64,000 bases of DNA from assembly GCF_022605725.1 (NCBI RefSeq), contig NC_065556.1, forward strand, positions 6,944,001 through 7,008,000, read 5' to 3'. This DNA comes from Anthonomus grandis grandis (lineage: Eukaryota; Arthropoda; Insecta; Coleoptera; Curculionidae). Below the pieces are notes generated by a model. That model had not been told where the DNA came from, ran no database searches, and was given only the letters and a program-made list of their open reading frames with translations. Every line of letters begins with the position of its first letter. Position 1 is the first letter of the stretch. The position numbers were made by a program, and so were the translations under genes. Below are positions 46,697 to 58,082 of this stretch, piece after piece.

Positions 46697-46735
46697 AAAT
46701 TATTAAGGGTGGATTGTTTTGAAATGTAAGCACTG
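45303..46735 (-). mobile_element. Mariner-like element with about 200-bp TIRs
   Basis: Left arm 45303-45499 and right arm 46537-46735 are inverted copies: CAGTGCTTTCATTTCAAAAC against CAGTGCTTACATTTCAAAAC, then CCACCCTTAATAA, an A-run, ATACAGGGGGA, and CTGTCAATCACCTCCTCACC through CCTCACTTTAATATGTCAAA. TA flanks both ends (45301-45302 and 46736-46737). The arms contain homopolymers at the same place: 26 A at 45346-45371 and 31 T at 46662-46692. A truncated transposase lies between. Confidence 0.92.
45628..46120 (-). pseudogene. Mariner-like transposase, N-terminus missing
   Basis: Reads from NVWAGIYENEIIGPFFLEEN (about 46118) through FQQDGAPRTMVVREWLDENF (second catalytic Asp, after a 1-nt shift near 45945) to WIGRRGAIEWPARSPDL and LDFFLWGYLKSKVY (third region), ending at 45628. 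The DNA-binding domain and first catalytic Asp are replaced by an AT-rich stretch with repeated AATTAATT (46134-46190). Close in sequence to the copy at 60 kb. Confidence 0.85.
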
Positions 46736-46737
46736 TA

Positions 46738-47360
46738 TAAAATTTTTAGGTTTGAGTATGTAATATTTTATTTTAAATGGTTTGGTAGAATATAGCAATT
46801 TTATTACCTTTTTAGATAATTTAGAAGATGCGTAAATATGTACTAACAGTGTTTCAGAGGATTTTCACAGATTTTTTCTTAAAAAAAATAATGCAATTTT
46901 TCTGTATGTAATGTAATTTGCTAATGATTAGTAGGTATCAATCGTAATTTTCTTTTGAACGTTATAGTTCAACATAGGTCTTGAATGTATTTTCAGATTT
47001 AAAAGTGAAAATGCATAAAAACCTATGTGTGATCGAACTTCATTGCACCAGTAATCTGTGGACGCGAGTTCATAAAAACTGGCATTTAGCAGAATATAAA
47101 AACGTGCTGTTTACAGTGTTACGGTTTTGATTAGCGAGTGATAACTACCGATATATGATTTTTCCAGTATTTTAAAACGATTTAATAGAGGTAAATTATT
47201 TTATAATAAAACATACCTAATGAAAAATTAAAAATTTGTGTAGATCTTTTAATACTTTTTAATACCGAAAATGGGCATTTATTAATAAAGCCTTATTGTA
47301 AACTAGACATAGGAACAAAAACGACACAGAAATATAAATGTTTTTCATAAATATATAGAA
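46738..47360. other. No gene recognised
   Basis: AT-rich flank between the mariner-like element and the LINE. Confidence 0.5.
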
Positions 47361-47361
47361 T

Positions 47362-47420
47362 AAAAACGCATTATAGTAGTAAAAGTACTATAATGTGCTT
47401 ACTACTTTTACTACTATAGC
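47362..47420. repeat. Inverted repeat of TAGTAGTAAAAGTA
   Basis: TATAGTAGTAAAAGTACTA and TACTACTTTTACTACTATA face each other across a short spacer, just before the LINE ORF1 start. It may be the 5' end structure of the LINE or independent. Confidence 0.75.
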
Positions 47421-48150
47421 ATGCAACTCCAGTGCACGGCATCGTCTACTGGTCTGAGCAAAAAGAACATTTCCCGCAATACGAGAACTAAGGCGAGCAT
47501 GTTGAAAATTATATGTGTTAAATGCGAATCTAAATTATCGCAATTGTTCCATTTACAAGCGCTATTAAAGACTGAAACTGGTAAACTTACCGAAAAGATA
47601 TCATTACTAGACAGCCGGTTTCAGGATATTCGCGATAGTATGGGTGGTAGCGACGGTAATGTTAACTTGTCACCGTTAGATTTTGAAGAAATTATTTCCG
47701 AGTCAAACGAGCGTAATATTCGTAAAAAAACATTGTTCTATTTAATGTAAATGAACAGCCCGCAGACTTGGATAGGGATCAAAAAATTAGTAGAGAAAAG
47801 GCTGCAGTTGGTGACATATTAAACCTTATTTTTCGAGTGATATATCTACAAATATTGTTTTGTCTCATAAATTAGGTGCTTATTCCTCAAGCAGTAAACG
47901 TCATAGGCCAATTAGGGTTACCTTTTCAAAGGAATCTATAATGTTTATAACATAATTAGGAATACAAAAAAATTAAAACATAATAACAACCTAAAGAACA
48001 TATCGATTTTTTTTATAAGACCCCTAAACAAATAAGTTTTTATCAAGAGGTTAAGGCTGATCTTAACAGAAGGGTTAATAGCGGTGTCATATATTAAAAT
48101 TAAGTATGTTAATAGAGTGCCCAGGAATGTTTCTTTAAACTTAACGAGTC
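47421..48150 (+). pseudogene. LINE ORF1
   Basis: MQLQCTASSTGLSKKNI opens an ORF with a coiled-coil-like centre and ends EEIISESNERNIRKK, the usual lead into the RRM-like domain. After a 1-nt shift near 47735 it continues NVNEQPADLDRDQKI, then VLSHKLGAYSSSSKRHRPIR and VTFSKESIMF, and finally FYKTPKQISFYQEVKADLNR and VNRVPRNVSLN near 48140. Several small indels. The protein would bind the LINE RNA. Confidence 0.75.
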
Positions 48151-48173
48151 ACCCTTTTAAAATAACATAATAC

Positions 48174-48442
48174 CATTTTATTATCAAAATGTTCGTTGTT
48201 TAAATACAGAAGTAAACATATTCTATAACTCCGTCTCTGTCAGTTTTTTTGGTCTTCTTACGTTAACGGTAACTTGGCTTCAGGGTGATGTGTCCAGTTC
48301 CGAACTTTTTCCTGACTCTTATTTGGTTTTGGCCTAATAGAAACTTGTGTATCTACGGGTGAAGGAGTACTCCTTGCAGTCAAACAGGAACATAGGACAG
48401 TACCTCCTGATTTTTCTAATATTTCTCAACCATTCTCTTTAA
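48174..48442 (+). pseudogene. LINE ORF2, endonuclease part 1
   Basis: FYYQNVRCLNTEVNIFYNSV followed by LTVTWLQGDVSSSELFP is the start of an APE endonuclease; the catalytic E of the T-E-T-W motif reads V here. It stops at the TTAA where piggyBac begins and resumes at 50426. Confidence 0.8.
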
Positions 48443-48636
48443 CACGTTAACTGCCAGTCTCAATTAGAAAAAAATAATTACCGGGTCCTACGGTAATTTT
48501 TTTTTCTAATTTTATTTATCTAATTAATTAAATTAATAATTCTAATTTTTTTTATCTAATTTTTACGGGTGTGCATCAAAACGAACGCATGTGTAAAAAT
48601 TTATGTAATTTTTGCTTTTTTTAGTTTAAAAAAGCT

Positions 48637-48720
48637 GTGTCCAAATATGGTACACGTGGCACCTGATTGCACAGGTTTTATTTTTTGATGTCGTGTGCCA
48701 TGTGTACCTTATCTGGACAC
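48637..48720. repeat. Subterminal inverted repeat in piggyBac
   Basis: GTGTCCAAATATGGTACACG.. (48637-48662) and its inverse (48695-48720) form 26-bp arms with about three mismatches around a 32-base loop that itself contains ACCTGATTGCACAGGT, another partial palindrome. It lies between the TIR and the transposase ATG. Confidence 0.85.
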
Positions 48721-48887
48721 GTACAAGGTCAATGTTGATTCGCCTGGAGAGATAGCAGCAGTTGTACGGTTTTCACTAGAAGCGCAAAGACTACATGCAT
48801 TTTATGTTTGTTGCCTTCTTCAGTCATTCTTTCTATAAAAATTGGTGTAAAAACATGTTGTTTTGTGGGCTATAATTTGGAGGAGCA

Positions 48888-50185
48888 ATGGCGGCAAAGA
48901 AAAGAATTATTTCTGATACTGAGATGCAACAAGCAGTGGAGGCTGCAGCAGAAGAAATAAATATTTATAGAGACCTCGACATGAGTGACGAGTTTTCAAA
49001 TATCTCAGATTCTGATTTGGATCCGACATATTTGGCCGGCGAAATATCTTCAAGCAGTTCTGAAGAAGACCGCCCTAAAAAGAAAAAGATGAAGTATGTA
49101 CGTCAGTTAGGTACGTAGGAGGTTTGGCAATTTAATTTTTTATACATAGTTTATTTTCTAAAATATTATTAGAAAAAAACAGTGTTGTAAAAAGTTTCAA
49201 TATACTAACTCGCGTACGAAACTAAGTGGAATACTTATGTATATTAAATTTATGTCTAAAATTCATATTTTCTCTTCCTAGTAATGATTATCTTCTTATA
49301 CACTACCCTCCATTTTTTTAGATACTTCCGAGCCTTCAACGTCTGCTCAGTTAGGTATAGACATAGATTCTTCAGGCAATGATGAAAGACCGGAGTGGAG
49401 ACCAGTTTCAGGAAATTTTTCCACATTCGCTCTACCAATGAATATTGGAATTTCACTAGCCTTGCAGACCCCAATGCGCGGTAAGGATGAACTTCATTTT
49501 TTTGAATTACTTGTATCCGACGATGTTATTAATAAGATCGATGTCGAAACAAATAGATACGCGGAACAGCAAATTATTCTTGCCATAACGAATGAAAATA
49601 TTGGCCAATATTCTGGCTTAAATGCATGGGTGGATACTAATTATAATGAAATACGAACATTTATTGCTATTTTAATTTGAATGGGATTGGATAAAAAACC
49701 ATCACTAAAAGATTATTGGCGCAAACATCCATTATATAAAAACGAAATATCAAAATATTTGCCGCGGAATAGATTTGAGCTGCTTTTACGTATGTTTCAT
49801 TTGGCAAATTATGAAGATTATCCTCCCAATGACCGGCTTCATAAAATTCAATGCCTTGTTGATATGCTGAACAAGAATGCTTCTTTCTGCATTATTCCAG
49901 AAGAGTCTCTTTGCATCGATGAAACCATGATTATCCTTTCGATAGTATATAAAAGGAAAACGACATAAGTTCGGCATTAAAGTTTATAAAGTATGTCTAG
50001 ATGGAGGATTTACTTACAGCCTGAATGTATATTATGGTAAAGAGAAAATAAATGGACATTCGGTTGCGGAATCTATTGTTATGGAAATGTTGCAACCATT
50101 GCTTGATAGTGGCCGGACCTTTTTGCAGACAATTGACGATTGGTACACCTCTATTCCTCTTGCGGAAAGTCTATTTTGTTTTTAA
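48888..50185 (+). pseudogene. piggyBac transposase, one intron, C-terminally truncated
   Basis: Exon 1 (48888-49110) encodes an acidic N-terminus with LDPTYLAGEISSSSSEED. A GTACGT donor and TTTTTTTAG acceptor bound a 211-nt intron (49111-49321); phases agree, and exon 2 opens DTSEPSTSAQLG. The DDE_Tnp_1_7 domain follows: LHFFELLVSDDVINKIDVET, NRYAEQQI, a lone TGA at 49678-49680, MGLDKKPSLKDYWRKHPLY, and CIDETM with the first catalytic Asp. A small deletion/frameshift near 49935 leads to YKVCLDGGFTYSLNVYYGKE and TIDDWYTSIPLAESL, with the second Asp in the DNW-like motif. The frame ends at TAA 50185, before the third Asp and the C-terminal cysteine-rich finger. Confidence 0.9.
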
Positions 50186-50425
50186 AATTAGTTTGTTTAT
50201 TTTATAATTATAAATAACAATTTTACATGTTAAATGACTGCCCATTGAAAAAATAAACGTATCATTTAAAAACGTCCATATTTTGTGTCATATTATTTCG
50301 AAAAACAAAAATATTCCCGAGCCATTCTCAAACAAACTATTTTCTACGCCAGACCAATCCATACATACATTTCAATCAACGCTCAATGTGGCCGCCCCAT
50401 GTACACATAGCAGTTAACGTGTTAA

Positions 50426-50636
50426 TTGATATAGGATGTAAAATTTATAATAAATATTTTGTTTTAGCTATCATGGTCATTTATTTATTGCCCTCTATAT
50501 CTAATGATTCGCTCTTTAGTTCGCGAATGATCAAGATGTGCGGGACTCCAGAAGTGCTGCTCTTCTTAATTTTATTGATATTTTAAATTTAACTCAATAT
50601 AATAAAATACTTAATTCAAATGATAGGTTCTTAGAC
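50426..50636 (+). pseudogene. LINE ORF2, endonuclease part 2
   Basis: Continues from 48442: IDIxGCKIYNKYFVLAIMV, then LLPSISNDSLFSS, and in the next frame NLTQYNKILNSNDRFLDLIL at the end, with LDLIL ending at the (TTTA) tail of the minus-strand LINE. The open frame 50386-50586 is part of this, partly fused to piggyBac end sequence. Confidence 0.75.
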
Positions 50637-53552
50637 CTTATTTTATTTATTTATTTATTTATTTATTTATTACACTCTCACAAATACATTGGAAATGTAA
50701 TTACATGTTAAGAGTACTTACTAAGCCAGTAAAGGCGAGAAAAAGAATGACTACAACTAAAATATACTAACTAAACAAATTAACAATATAAAAAAAATTA
50801 AAAACATAAAAAACAAACAAATACATATAGCAGGTTCTAAAACAAATATGTGTACTACCTATACTTTGAACTACCTAAAATCACAGATCTAATTTGTCCT
50901 ACAGAACTATTAAAGAAATCTATATCCCATTTTTGTATATATTCATTATTTTGGTACATCATTCGATTTATAGGTGAACTACTTGGAGTTAAACATTGGA
51001 ACAGCTTTTTATTTCTTATTCTTAAGTTTACTTTAGGAACCACAAAAGTTATGTTGTTAATTAAGGAACCTTTCTTATACTTTAAATTGCTTACAATATT
51101 ATATATAAATAGTATATCATTTAAACTTCGTCTAATACTTAATCTAACTTTACTAAATTCATTCAGCATACAATACATAGGGACAGGTATTATGAGTTCT
51201 TAAGTATAGATACCTTAAAATCCTTTTGCACTTTTTCAATCATATCAATATGCACCAATTACAGTGGTGATCAAATAACAAAGGCATATTCTAAATGTGG
51301 TCTAACCAATGTATTGTATAACATTATGATTGATTTTATTTGTTTAAAGTTGTTAGTGTTTCTAATTACAAATCCAAGAACTTTATATGCTTTATTGACA
51401 ATAGCTTCATAGTGCTGGTTAAATTTAAAGTTTGACTGCATGTACACACCAAGGTCCCTACATTCACTTTTCCTGCTTAGTGACAAATTATCAATCATGT
51501 AATTAAACTTGGTACATTGCACTTTTCGTGTAAAGGTTAAAACATGACATTTACCAACATTTAATGACATTCTATTGACCTTAAACCACTCAGACACTGA
51601 GTCTAAATCACTCTGCAACTCATAACAATCTTTAATAGATGATATATGTTTAAATAACTTAAAGTCATCTGCAAACATGACACACTCAGAACCTTCTACA
51701 GAATCTGGCAAGTCCTTAATAAAAATCACAAACAGTAATGGACCAAGGTTACTGCCCTGTGGCAATCTAGACACTGCCATGTACTTCACAGATAATTCTC
51801 TACCCATCTTAACTCGTTGAATTCTTTTCTTTAGATAGGAAGCTATAAATTTACATGCGGACAGAGAAAAACCGAATTTACCCAGTTTAGTGATCAGCAG
51901 ACCGTGATCAACCTTATCAAGAGCTTTTTCACAGTCCGTCATGATCACATCTAACTGCTCCTTATTGTCAATAGCCTTAGCTGTTGCCTCGGTCAGAAGG
52001 TCAAGATTGGTGACAGTCGAGACTCCCGGCAAGAAAGGGTGCTGCTGTAGAGCAAATTTATTTATAAAAGTGTTCAAGATATCTTGGTATAGTTTCAAAA
52101 ATTTTTGCAAGAGAATTGAGAACACTAATTGGTCGATAATTGTTAACCAAACATGCATCTCCCGACTTAAATATATTGCAGTTACTGTTGCATACTTCAG
52201 CATTTCAGGAAATGTATTCGTCATTAGACACAGATTAAAAATTGTTTTTAGTGGAGCATACAAAATATCAGAACATCCCTTATAAATATAGGAAGGTATG
52301 TGATCATTACCAGTGGCGTTTTTTGGCTTTAATTTTTTGATACTTGCTTTAATGTCATCGTCAGATATAAAGGAAAACATAAAACTGCCGGAACATTCTT
52401 CAAATTTAGGCTCCTCAGACTACCGGAAAACTGACTCAAAATATGCAGCAAATGTGTTAGCAATGTCTAGAGCACCACTAACAGAATGACCCTGAAATGA
52501 AACCTCTGTCGGAATATTAGGTTTTAAACGTTTAGATCTTATAAGGTCTCAGAAGGTATTTGGGTCAATAAAAACATTGTTTTCAACTGTCTCATGATAC
52601 AATTGCATGTCTTGTGTAGTTTGATATTTGATTGTGCCCCTCAGGGTTTTAAACTGCTTTGTAACCTCCAAACTAGCATTCCCTTTTTTTATTTGTCTGT
52701 GGAGTTTACTTTTTAACTTTATGTTTCTTTTTAATTCTGTAGAAAAATAAATTGGATAGCTACTACTTTTGCAAATGTCGCTCTTTACTGTTTTTTTCAG
52801 TATTGCTTGATCCAAGCATTCATATACCTTTTTGTAAAATAGATCAATAGATATGTTTACATCTTTAGTTACTTTAAGATCTGACCAGTCAACATCCTTC
52901 AATAAATTATACAACTTATAGAAATCACCCCTTGAATAATCATAGATATGCTCACTGTGTGGAAGACTTATTCTCTTTTGTTGTGATATAGGCAGAGTCA
53001 TACTAACGGAGGGATGGTATGAAACCTCCTCTAAAATTGGACTATCGCAATGTTTTAAGTCTAAAATCTTCATATTTGATAGTACAAGGTCTAGTTGCCT
53101 TTTGTTATAAACAGAGTTGTGTTGATTAAGATTGTAAAAGTTTAAAAGATTATTTAAAAACTTACTTTTCTCACAGCCTTCCGTTGAATGTAGTGGTAAA
53201 TTGAAATCACCTAAAATTATTACATCTATATTCTTATCTAAAATACACTCAAATTGATTAAAAAATTGGACATATATATCTAAATTTACATTAGGTGGGA
53301 TATAAACAGCACATAAATAAAATAATTTCTTTTTACTTTTAATATTTACCAGTAAGCACTCGAGATTAGAGCTATTAGGAATATCCATGCTTACATTTAG
53401 CATGCTCAAATTCTTCTTCGCAGCCACAAGAACTCCACTTCCTCTTCTGCCATCATTTCGGTCATTTCTGAGTACATGGTACCTGTTATCAAGGAGGATC
53501 TGCATTATGAATACCATCCGTCAGCCAGGTCCTAGTCAGGATGATGTGCATG
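50637..53552 (-). mobile_element. Second LINE, minus strand, 5'-truncated
   Basis: The 3' end has a (TTTA)n/(TAAA)n microsatellite tail at 50637-50669, common in CR1/jockey-like elements. Coding sequence runs from the endonuclease at 53552 to the C-terminus at 50855. On the other side of 53552 the plus-strand LINE resumes, so this element inserted into it, with the 5' end lost during insertion. Confidence 0.88.
50855..53552 (-). pseudogene. LINE ORF2: APE endonuclease and reverse transcriptase
   Basis: Starts inside the endonuclease at ILTRTWLTDGIHN (after a 1-nt shift at about 53515), then RNDGRRGSGVLVAAKKN, CAVYIPPNVNLDIYVQFFNQ, IILGDFNLP (catalytic D and N) and QLDLVLSN. The linker is followed by the RT: KNATGNDHIPSYIYKGC, RLPQGSNLGPLLFVIFI, and MFADDFKLFKHI with the FADD catalytic pair intact. 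From 53517 to 51271 the frame is the same except for TGA at 52549 and a TAG near 52420. Stops at 51271 and shortly after separate the C-terminal domain (51178-50855: NLRIRNKKLFQCL). It is the best-preserved LINE here. Confidence 0.92.
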
Positions 53553-56108
53553 CCAATGTAGCATGTTCTGTTGCTCAAGACGGCTTTTCATTATTAAAAG
53601 TGGATAAACATCATCGCCCATTGCTTTTTTAATTTAAACTGCAATTTTTTACATTATAATCAATTTAAACTCCATAAAGATGGACCTAAGACATTTAATT
53701 TTCGAAAGGCTAATTTTCCAACTCTATATCATGCAAACTTAGAGCTGACTTTTCAGCAATGTACGATGCACTATCAATTGATCAAGCTTGCGATATCCTT
53801 TCCGATATTTTAAACAGTATGTTTCTGAGCACAGTTCCATTTAAGATTGGCGGGAAAAAAGGTATCCTGAATAGTATATATTGGATATTATTGCATTAAT
53901 TAGAAAAAAGCAAGCAACTTTTAAAAGATGTAAGAACTATGGTTAAAATTATAATTACAAATTATAATTTTAACCATAGTTAAAGTCTATAGAACAATAC
54001 TTAAGAATCAAATAAACGTTGCGTTTCAAGGATTTATCCACAACATCGAAAGTCATATCCATAATAATAGCTCAGAGTTTTGGTCATTTATACGGATGAA
54101 AAAGGGTAAATCCTGAATACTTGGTATTTTAAAAGATGGGGATAGAGAATTTTTGGCGTCTAAAGCTATTGTTGAGGCATTTTCAAGATGAATGTGTTCG
54201 TGGAGTCTGATATTTTTTTAGCTGCAAAAAAATTGAAAAAATAAATTAACTGCAGGTACTGACTCCATTCCAAGCTTTGTTGTAAAGGATTGCATACATG
54301 TTTTTCCAAGCCGTTTCTTTTTATATTCAACAAATCTATATAAACTGGTATTTTTCCAAGTTGTTGGAAAACCACCAGAGTCATACCTGTTTTGAAAAGA
54401 AACGATCCAACTGAGCTGCATAATTACAGGCCTATTTTGATTTTGTGCAACTTTTCTAAGTTTTTTGAATCCTGCATTCTCCATCAAATCTACTCACAAA
54501 TTAAAAGCTTCAGATCATCAGATCAGCATGGATTTATGCAAAGTCATGGGTTACAAATTTGACTTGTTTTTCTCAGGTACGGCTGGATCAGTTTGGCCAG
54601 GCTGATGTAGTCTACATGGACTTTCAGAAGGCATGAGATCAATTAGACCATAAAACTTTTCTTTTTAAAATTAATACCTTGGCATTTTCGGATAAGCGAA
54701 TTGCTCTTGTACAATCTTATTTAACTAGCCGCCATCAATTCGTCGAAATTTAGGGTTTCCGTTCTCATAGTTACGAGGTTTCCTCAGGTGTCCCACAGGG
54801 ATCTAATTTAGGTCCCCTTTTTTTCTGATATTTATTGATGACCTTACTAAAATTATTAAAGACCCGACACTCAACTTTGCGGACGGCCTTAAACTTTTTC
54901 TTAATATTATCACTATCCAGGAATATATTGATTTGCAAGATCAAATTAATAAAATTAATATATGGTGTAAAACAAACAAGTTGTACTTAAATAAGTCCAA
55001 ATGCTGCATTTTAACCTATTCTCGTAAACAGAATCCAATAATATTTAATTACGCAATTGATAATAATATTTTATCAAGATGTAGTGAGATTAGGGACTTA
55101 TATATTACTTTTGATCGTAGCTTTGACTTCAAAACTCATGTAAATAATGTCGTTTCAGCTGCCTCTAAATGTTTGGGATTTATTATTCGCAATAGCAAGA
55201 ATTTTCAAAACCCTAACATGGTAAAAATTCTGTACTTAGTTTTGTTAGAAACCAAATTGGAGTATAGTTGTTAAACTGGGTGCAAATCGAATTTTCTCCA
55301 ATTTTGTGCCCACCTTTCTCTGGTTTTTGAATTGTAAAGATTTCCTTGATGTGGACTGTATTCCGATTTTGGCGATTTGATATTAGTAAAACACCCTTCT
55401 GCTACTTAAACATCTGTTTATTTGGCACACCACCAGTAATCCTATAAAACAATTGAATTTATGGAAAATAATTTGGCTTAAACTTAGAGTTACGTTAATT
55501 AGCCAGTTAAGTTATCTAGCCAAAACGAACAGGTTTTATCAGGTGAAGCCCAGCGCAACAGTTACCCTTATTTATATAAATCGGTAAAACGTTTTCTAGT
55601 CGTTTCGAGCGCGACCGGCTTGCGCATCTTCACGATCTAATCGGCAGGGTTGCCGATGTTTACAAGAAGTCTCGAAATCTCCAACAGTTGTCTTATTTGG
55701 CATCCAATTTACTGAGTTGATATTATGAAGCTTGAGTATGTGCAGCTTAAACTTTTTAAATATTTAGCTTTCAAAGAGGATGTTGTTTATCTGCTCGAGG
55801 ACTAGACAACGATTTTTTGTTAGATATGTTTCGACTAGTATCCTTGCAAACCAGAAGGCATAGATTAGGAATTACCTTTTTATATAAACTTTTAAATAAT
55901 AAAATTGATTGTACCGGGTTACTAAATCAAATTAGGTACATAATTCCCAGGTTAAACGCAAGATGTCTTAACTTTTTATTATCAACGTCCTATAACTAAT
56001 ATGCTAACTAGAGCACCAATAAATTATGTCTATTTGTTTAATACTTATTGTACACAATGTGATATTTTCTATGATTCTTTAAAAGCAATAATTAGCAAGG
56101 TTAATTGA
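53553..56108 (+). pseudogene. LINE ORF2, endonuclease end, RT and C-terminus
   Basis: Resumes VHANVACSVAQDGFSLLKVD, then after a frameshift FNFRKANFPTLYHANLELT, IIRKKQATF, DGDREFLASKAIVEAF, GTDSIPSFVVKDC, SSGVPQGSNLGPLF, IDDLTKIIKDPTLNFADGLK (the second catalytic Asp is Gly), CKTNKLYLNKSKCCILTYSR and CLGFIIRNSKNFQN to 55270. After a 444-bp insert it continues YVQLKLFKYLAFKEDVVYLL (about 55735), DNDFLLDMFRLVSLQTRRHR, and ends INYVYLFNTYCTQCDIFYDS near 56080. Many stops and frameshifts. Confidence 0.88.
55271..55714. other. 444-bp insert in the LINE, possible solo LTR
   Basis: It breaks the LINE reading frame and is flanked by AGTTG on both sides (55266-55270 and 55715-55719). It has TATATAAATCGG near 55574 and no coding similarity. 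The ends are not TG..CA, so solo LTR is only one option. Confidence 0.5.
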
Positions 56109-56340
56109 TCTATTACTGTCTTCTATTATTTACTTATTTTATTGTTTTGGTTAGGGTTATGGGTAATTAAGTAATTTTGTTAAAATATTTTTTGTTTCTT
56201 TTTCCTCTTTGGTTTTTTTTTTTAATTTTTTGATGAACTTTATCAAGGGTTATTTAATTTTTATATTTTCTGTAATTGAATGACTTACCTGTTGAAAATA
56301 TATAATTATTTACTTATATTTATTTATAAAAGTATGAGAA

Positions 56341-57150
56341 ATAGTTATTATATTTATACAGCTAAAATAAGTTATATAACGCAACATTATATTTAAGTTC
56401 ATTATACTCAGGTTCTGTCTAATACGATAATTTATACATAATACTAGTTACTCGATTTGACTAAATAACTCCAGCGAAACTTCATCACCCCGGAAAATAG
56501 GTTCTCATTAGCAGACTGTCTAAAGCATGGACAATCGAAACGGATAGAGGGAGGATGGGGGAAACTAAATGAAGATTAACTACCTTTAATCAGCCGTTTT
56601 ATGACCCGCACAAAAAGGATAAAGTGTGTTGAAACGAAGGGGCTTTTTGTTGAGATTAGATTGTGATGGGTTTTTCAAACTTTATTTACCAAATTAACAT
56701 TAACACTGTAGTTAAAGCTTGAGCTGTAATAATCTAGCTATCGTTTATCCTCACTTCTATAATATCTACCTATGTAAGATAGTTACATTATATGATATTG
56801 TTACGCGGATAATTTAAAACTATTAAGTTGTCAAAATTCTTTTACTTCCTGTTTTGGGATATAATATTTCGATATTTTCATTATATTTAACGTAAATATT
56901 ATTATAATTCTGATCGCAGCTGTCTCTTTTTAAGAGTAGACAACATACTTGATCTGTTACGTTCGATAGTCCGAAATATGATGAGTCCGTTACACATAAA
57001 ATGAAAAAATAAAATAATGCTATGTACAGAATTAGATTACCTTTAGTTCAAGATATCACTCGACCCCTTTTCCTATTTAAAAAAATTGATATGACATATG
57101 ATATATTGACGAAACTATCTGCAAGCAGGAGGAGTCTAGCCTAAAACATT
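56341..57150. other. No gene recognised
   Basis: AT-rich DNA after the LINE tail. Confidence 0.5.
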
Positions 57151-57151
57151 T

Positions 57152-57246
57152 AAGACGGTACAATATCTAAGATTCTGCCAATAGATAAGGATAATGCGAC
57201 AGTGATAATAAATCTCGTAATCGATGAAAACAAGGTCCTATATTAA
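57152..57246 (+). pseudogene. PLE reverse-transcriptase fragment
   Basis: TISKILPIDKDNATVIINLV aligns with ILPADKGNATVIMD of the intact PLE (its residues about 218-232), and DENKVL matches the next residues. Only this short piece is recognisable. Confidence 0.65.
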
Positions 57247-58082
57247 CCACTCTGAAGCATTACTAAAGTACTAGAGGTTTTGGCTTTTATTGAGATGCGT
57301 AAGTAATGATAAGCTTTGATTTTTTTTTATTGAAATTTCAGTCCGCACCAGTACCACCAGTGATTGACTCATCACTGAACCAGTCATCCGAAGTCGGCGT
57401 AAATAAATACGTGACAATATTTTTTTATGAATTTAATAATAAGTAATTATTATGTATTACTTATTTCTAAAGTTCTAGTTAAATTTTATAATTACGTAGC
57501 TGCATTTTTTTTTTTTTAATTTCGCATAACTTTATGAATTAACTGATACGGCACTTTTAAAGTGAGTGGATAGAGTTAGCAAACGCATCAGCGTCCATCA
57601 AAAAAATTTCAAGGCCTAAATTGTATTAAATTCTCTATTTTGATTAATATTTTTTGATTTCGGAATGAATCAAGAATATGAAACATCTTGTATTATACCT
57701 GGATTTTTACGTAAAATTGAACAATTACAACCCTTAAATATGTTCTTTCAGTGTAATGTAGTGACAGTGGCAACACCGGTACAGTTTCCACGTGGCGTGA
57801 GTCTACGTCACTGCAAGTGAGATAAGACATACAGCGTACTTTGTTTTTCACCGTCATTGCTTTACTATTTACTATCTCTTATCAATTTTTCTCATGTTTG
57901 TAACACTAGCGGCTTCATAATACCGTTGATATCTGTCATCTTTCAATCGTTAACTTGTCATCACTCAATCAAAAAAACACTCGGGATTCGCCAACTCCGC
58001 CATTTTCATCATTCATTTAACAGATACAGTGAGTTGTGCAACAATGTAGTTGGTTGATATACCTCCATGATCTTATACCTAA
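57247..58082. other. No gene recognised
   Basis: Contains a short plus ORF (57857-58057) without a domain. Part of it (about 57895-58070) resembles 1830-1870 (AACACTAGCG.. TCATA) and may belong to the PLE terminal repeat. Confidence 0.45.

Larger units (their letters stand above)
48443..50421 (+). mobile_element. piggyBac element with TTAA duplication
   Basis: Ends CACGTTAACTGC and its exact inverse, flanked by TTAA at 48439-48442 and 50422-50425. TTAA is the signature piggyBac target. LINE endonuclease coding sequence continues directly across the site, which proves the insertion. Total 1,979 bp. Confidence 0.96.
47421..56340 (+). mobile_element. Jockey/CR1-like LINE, interrupted by three insertions
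   Basis: Fragments of one plus-strand LINE lie in correct order and orientation: ORF1 (47421-48150), start of endonuclease (48174-48442), [piggyBac], more endonuclease (50426-50636), [minus-strand LINE], end of endonuclease and RT (53552-55270), [444-bp insert], and C-terminus (55720-56108). The split points fall inside recognisable motifs, so the pieces must once have been joined. The 3' end is near 56340, where a TTATTTATAAA tail lies. Confidence 0.85.
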
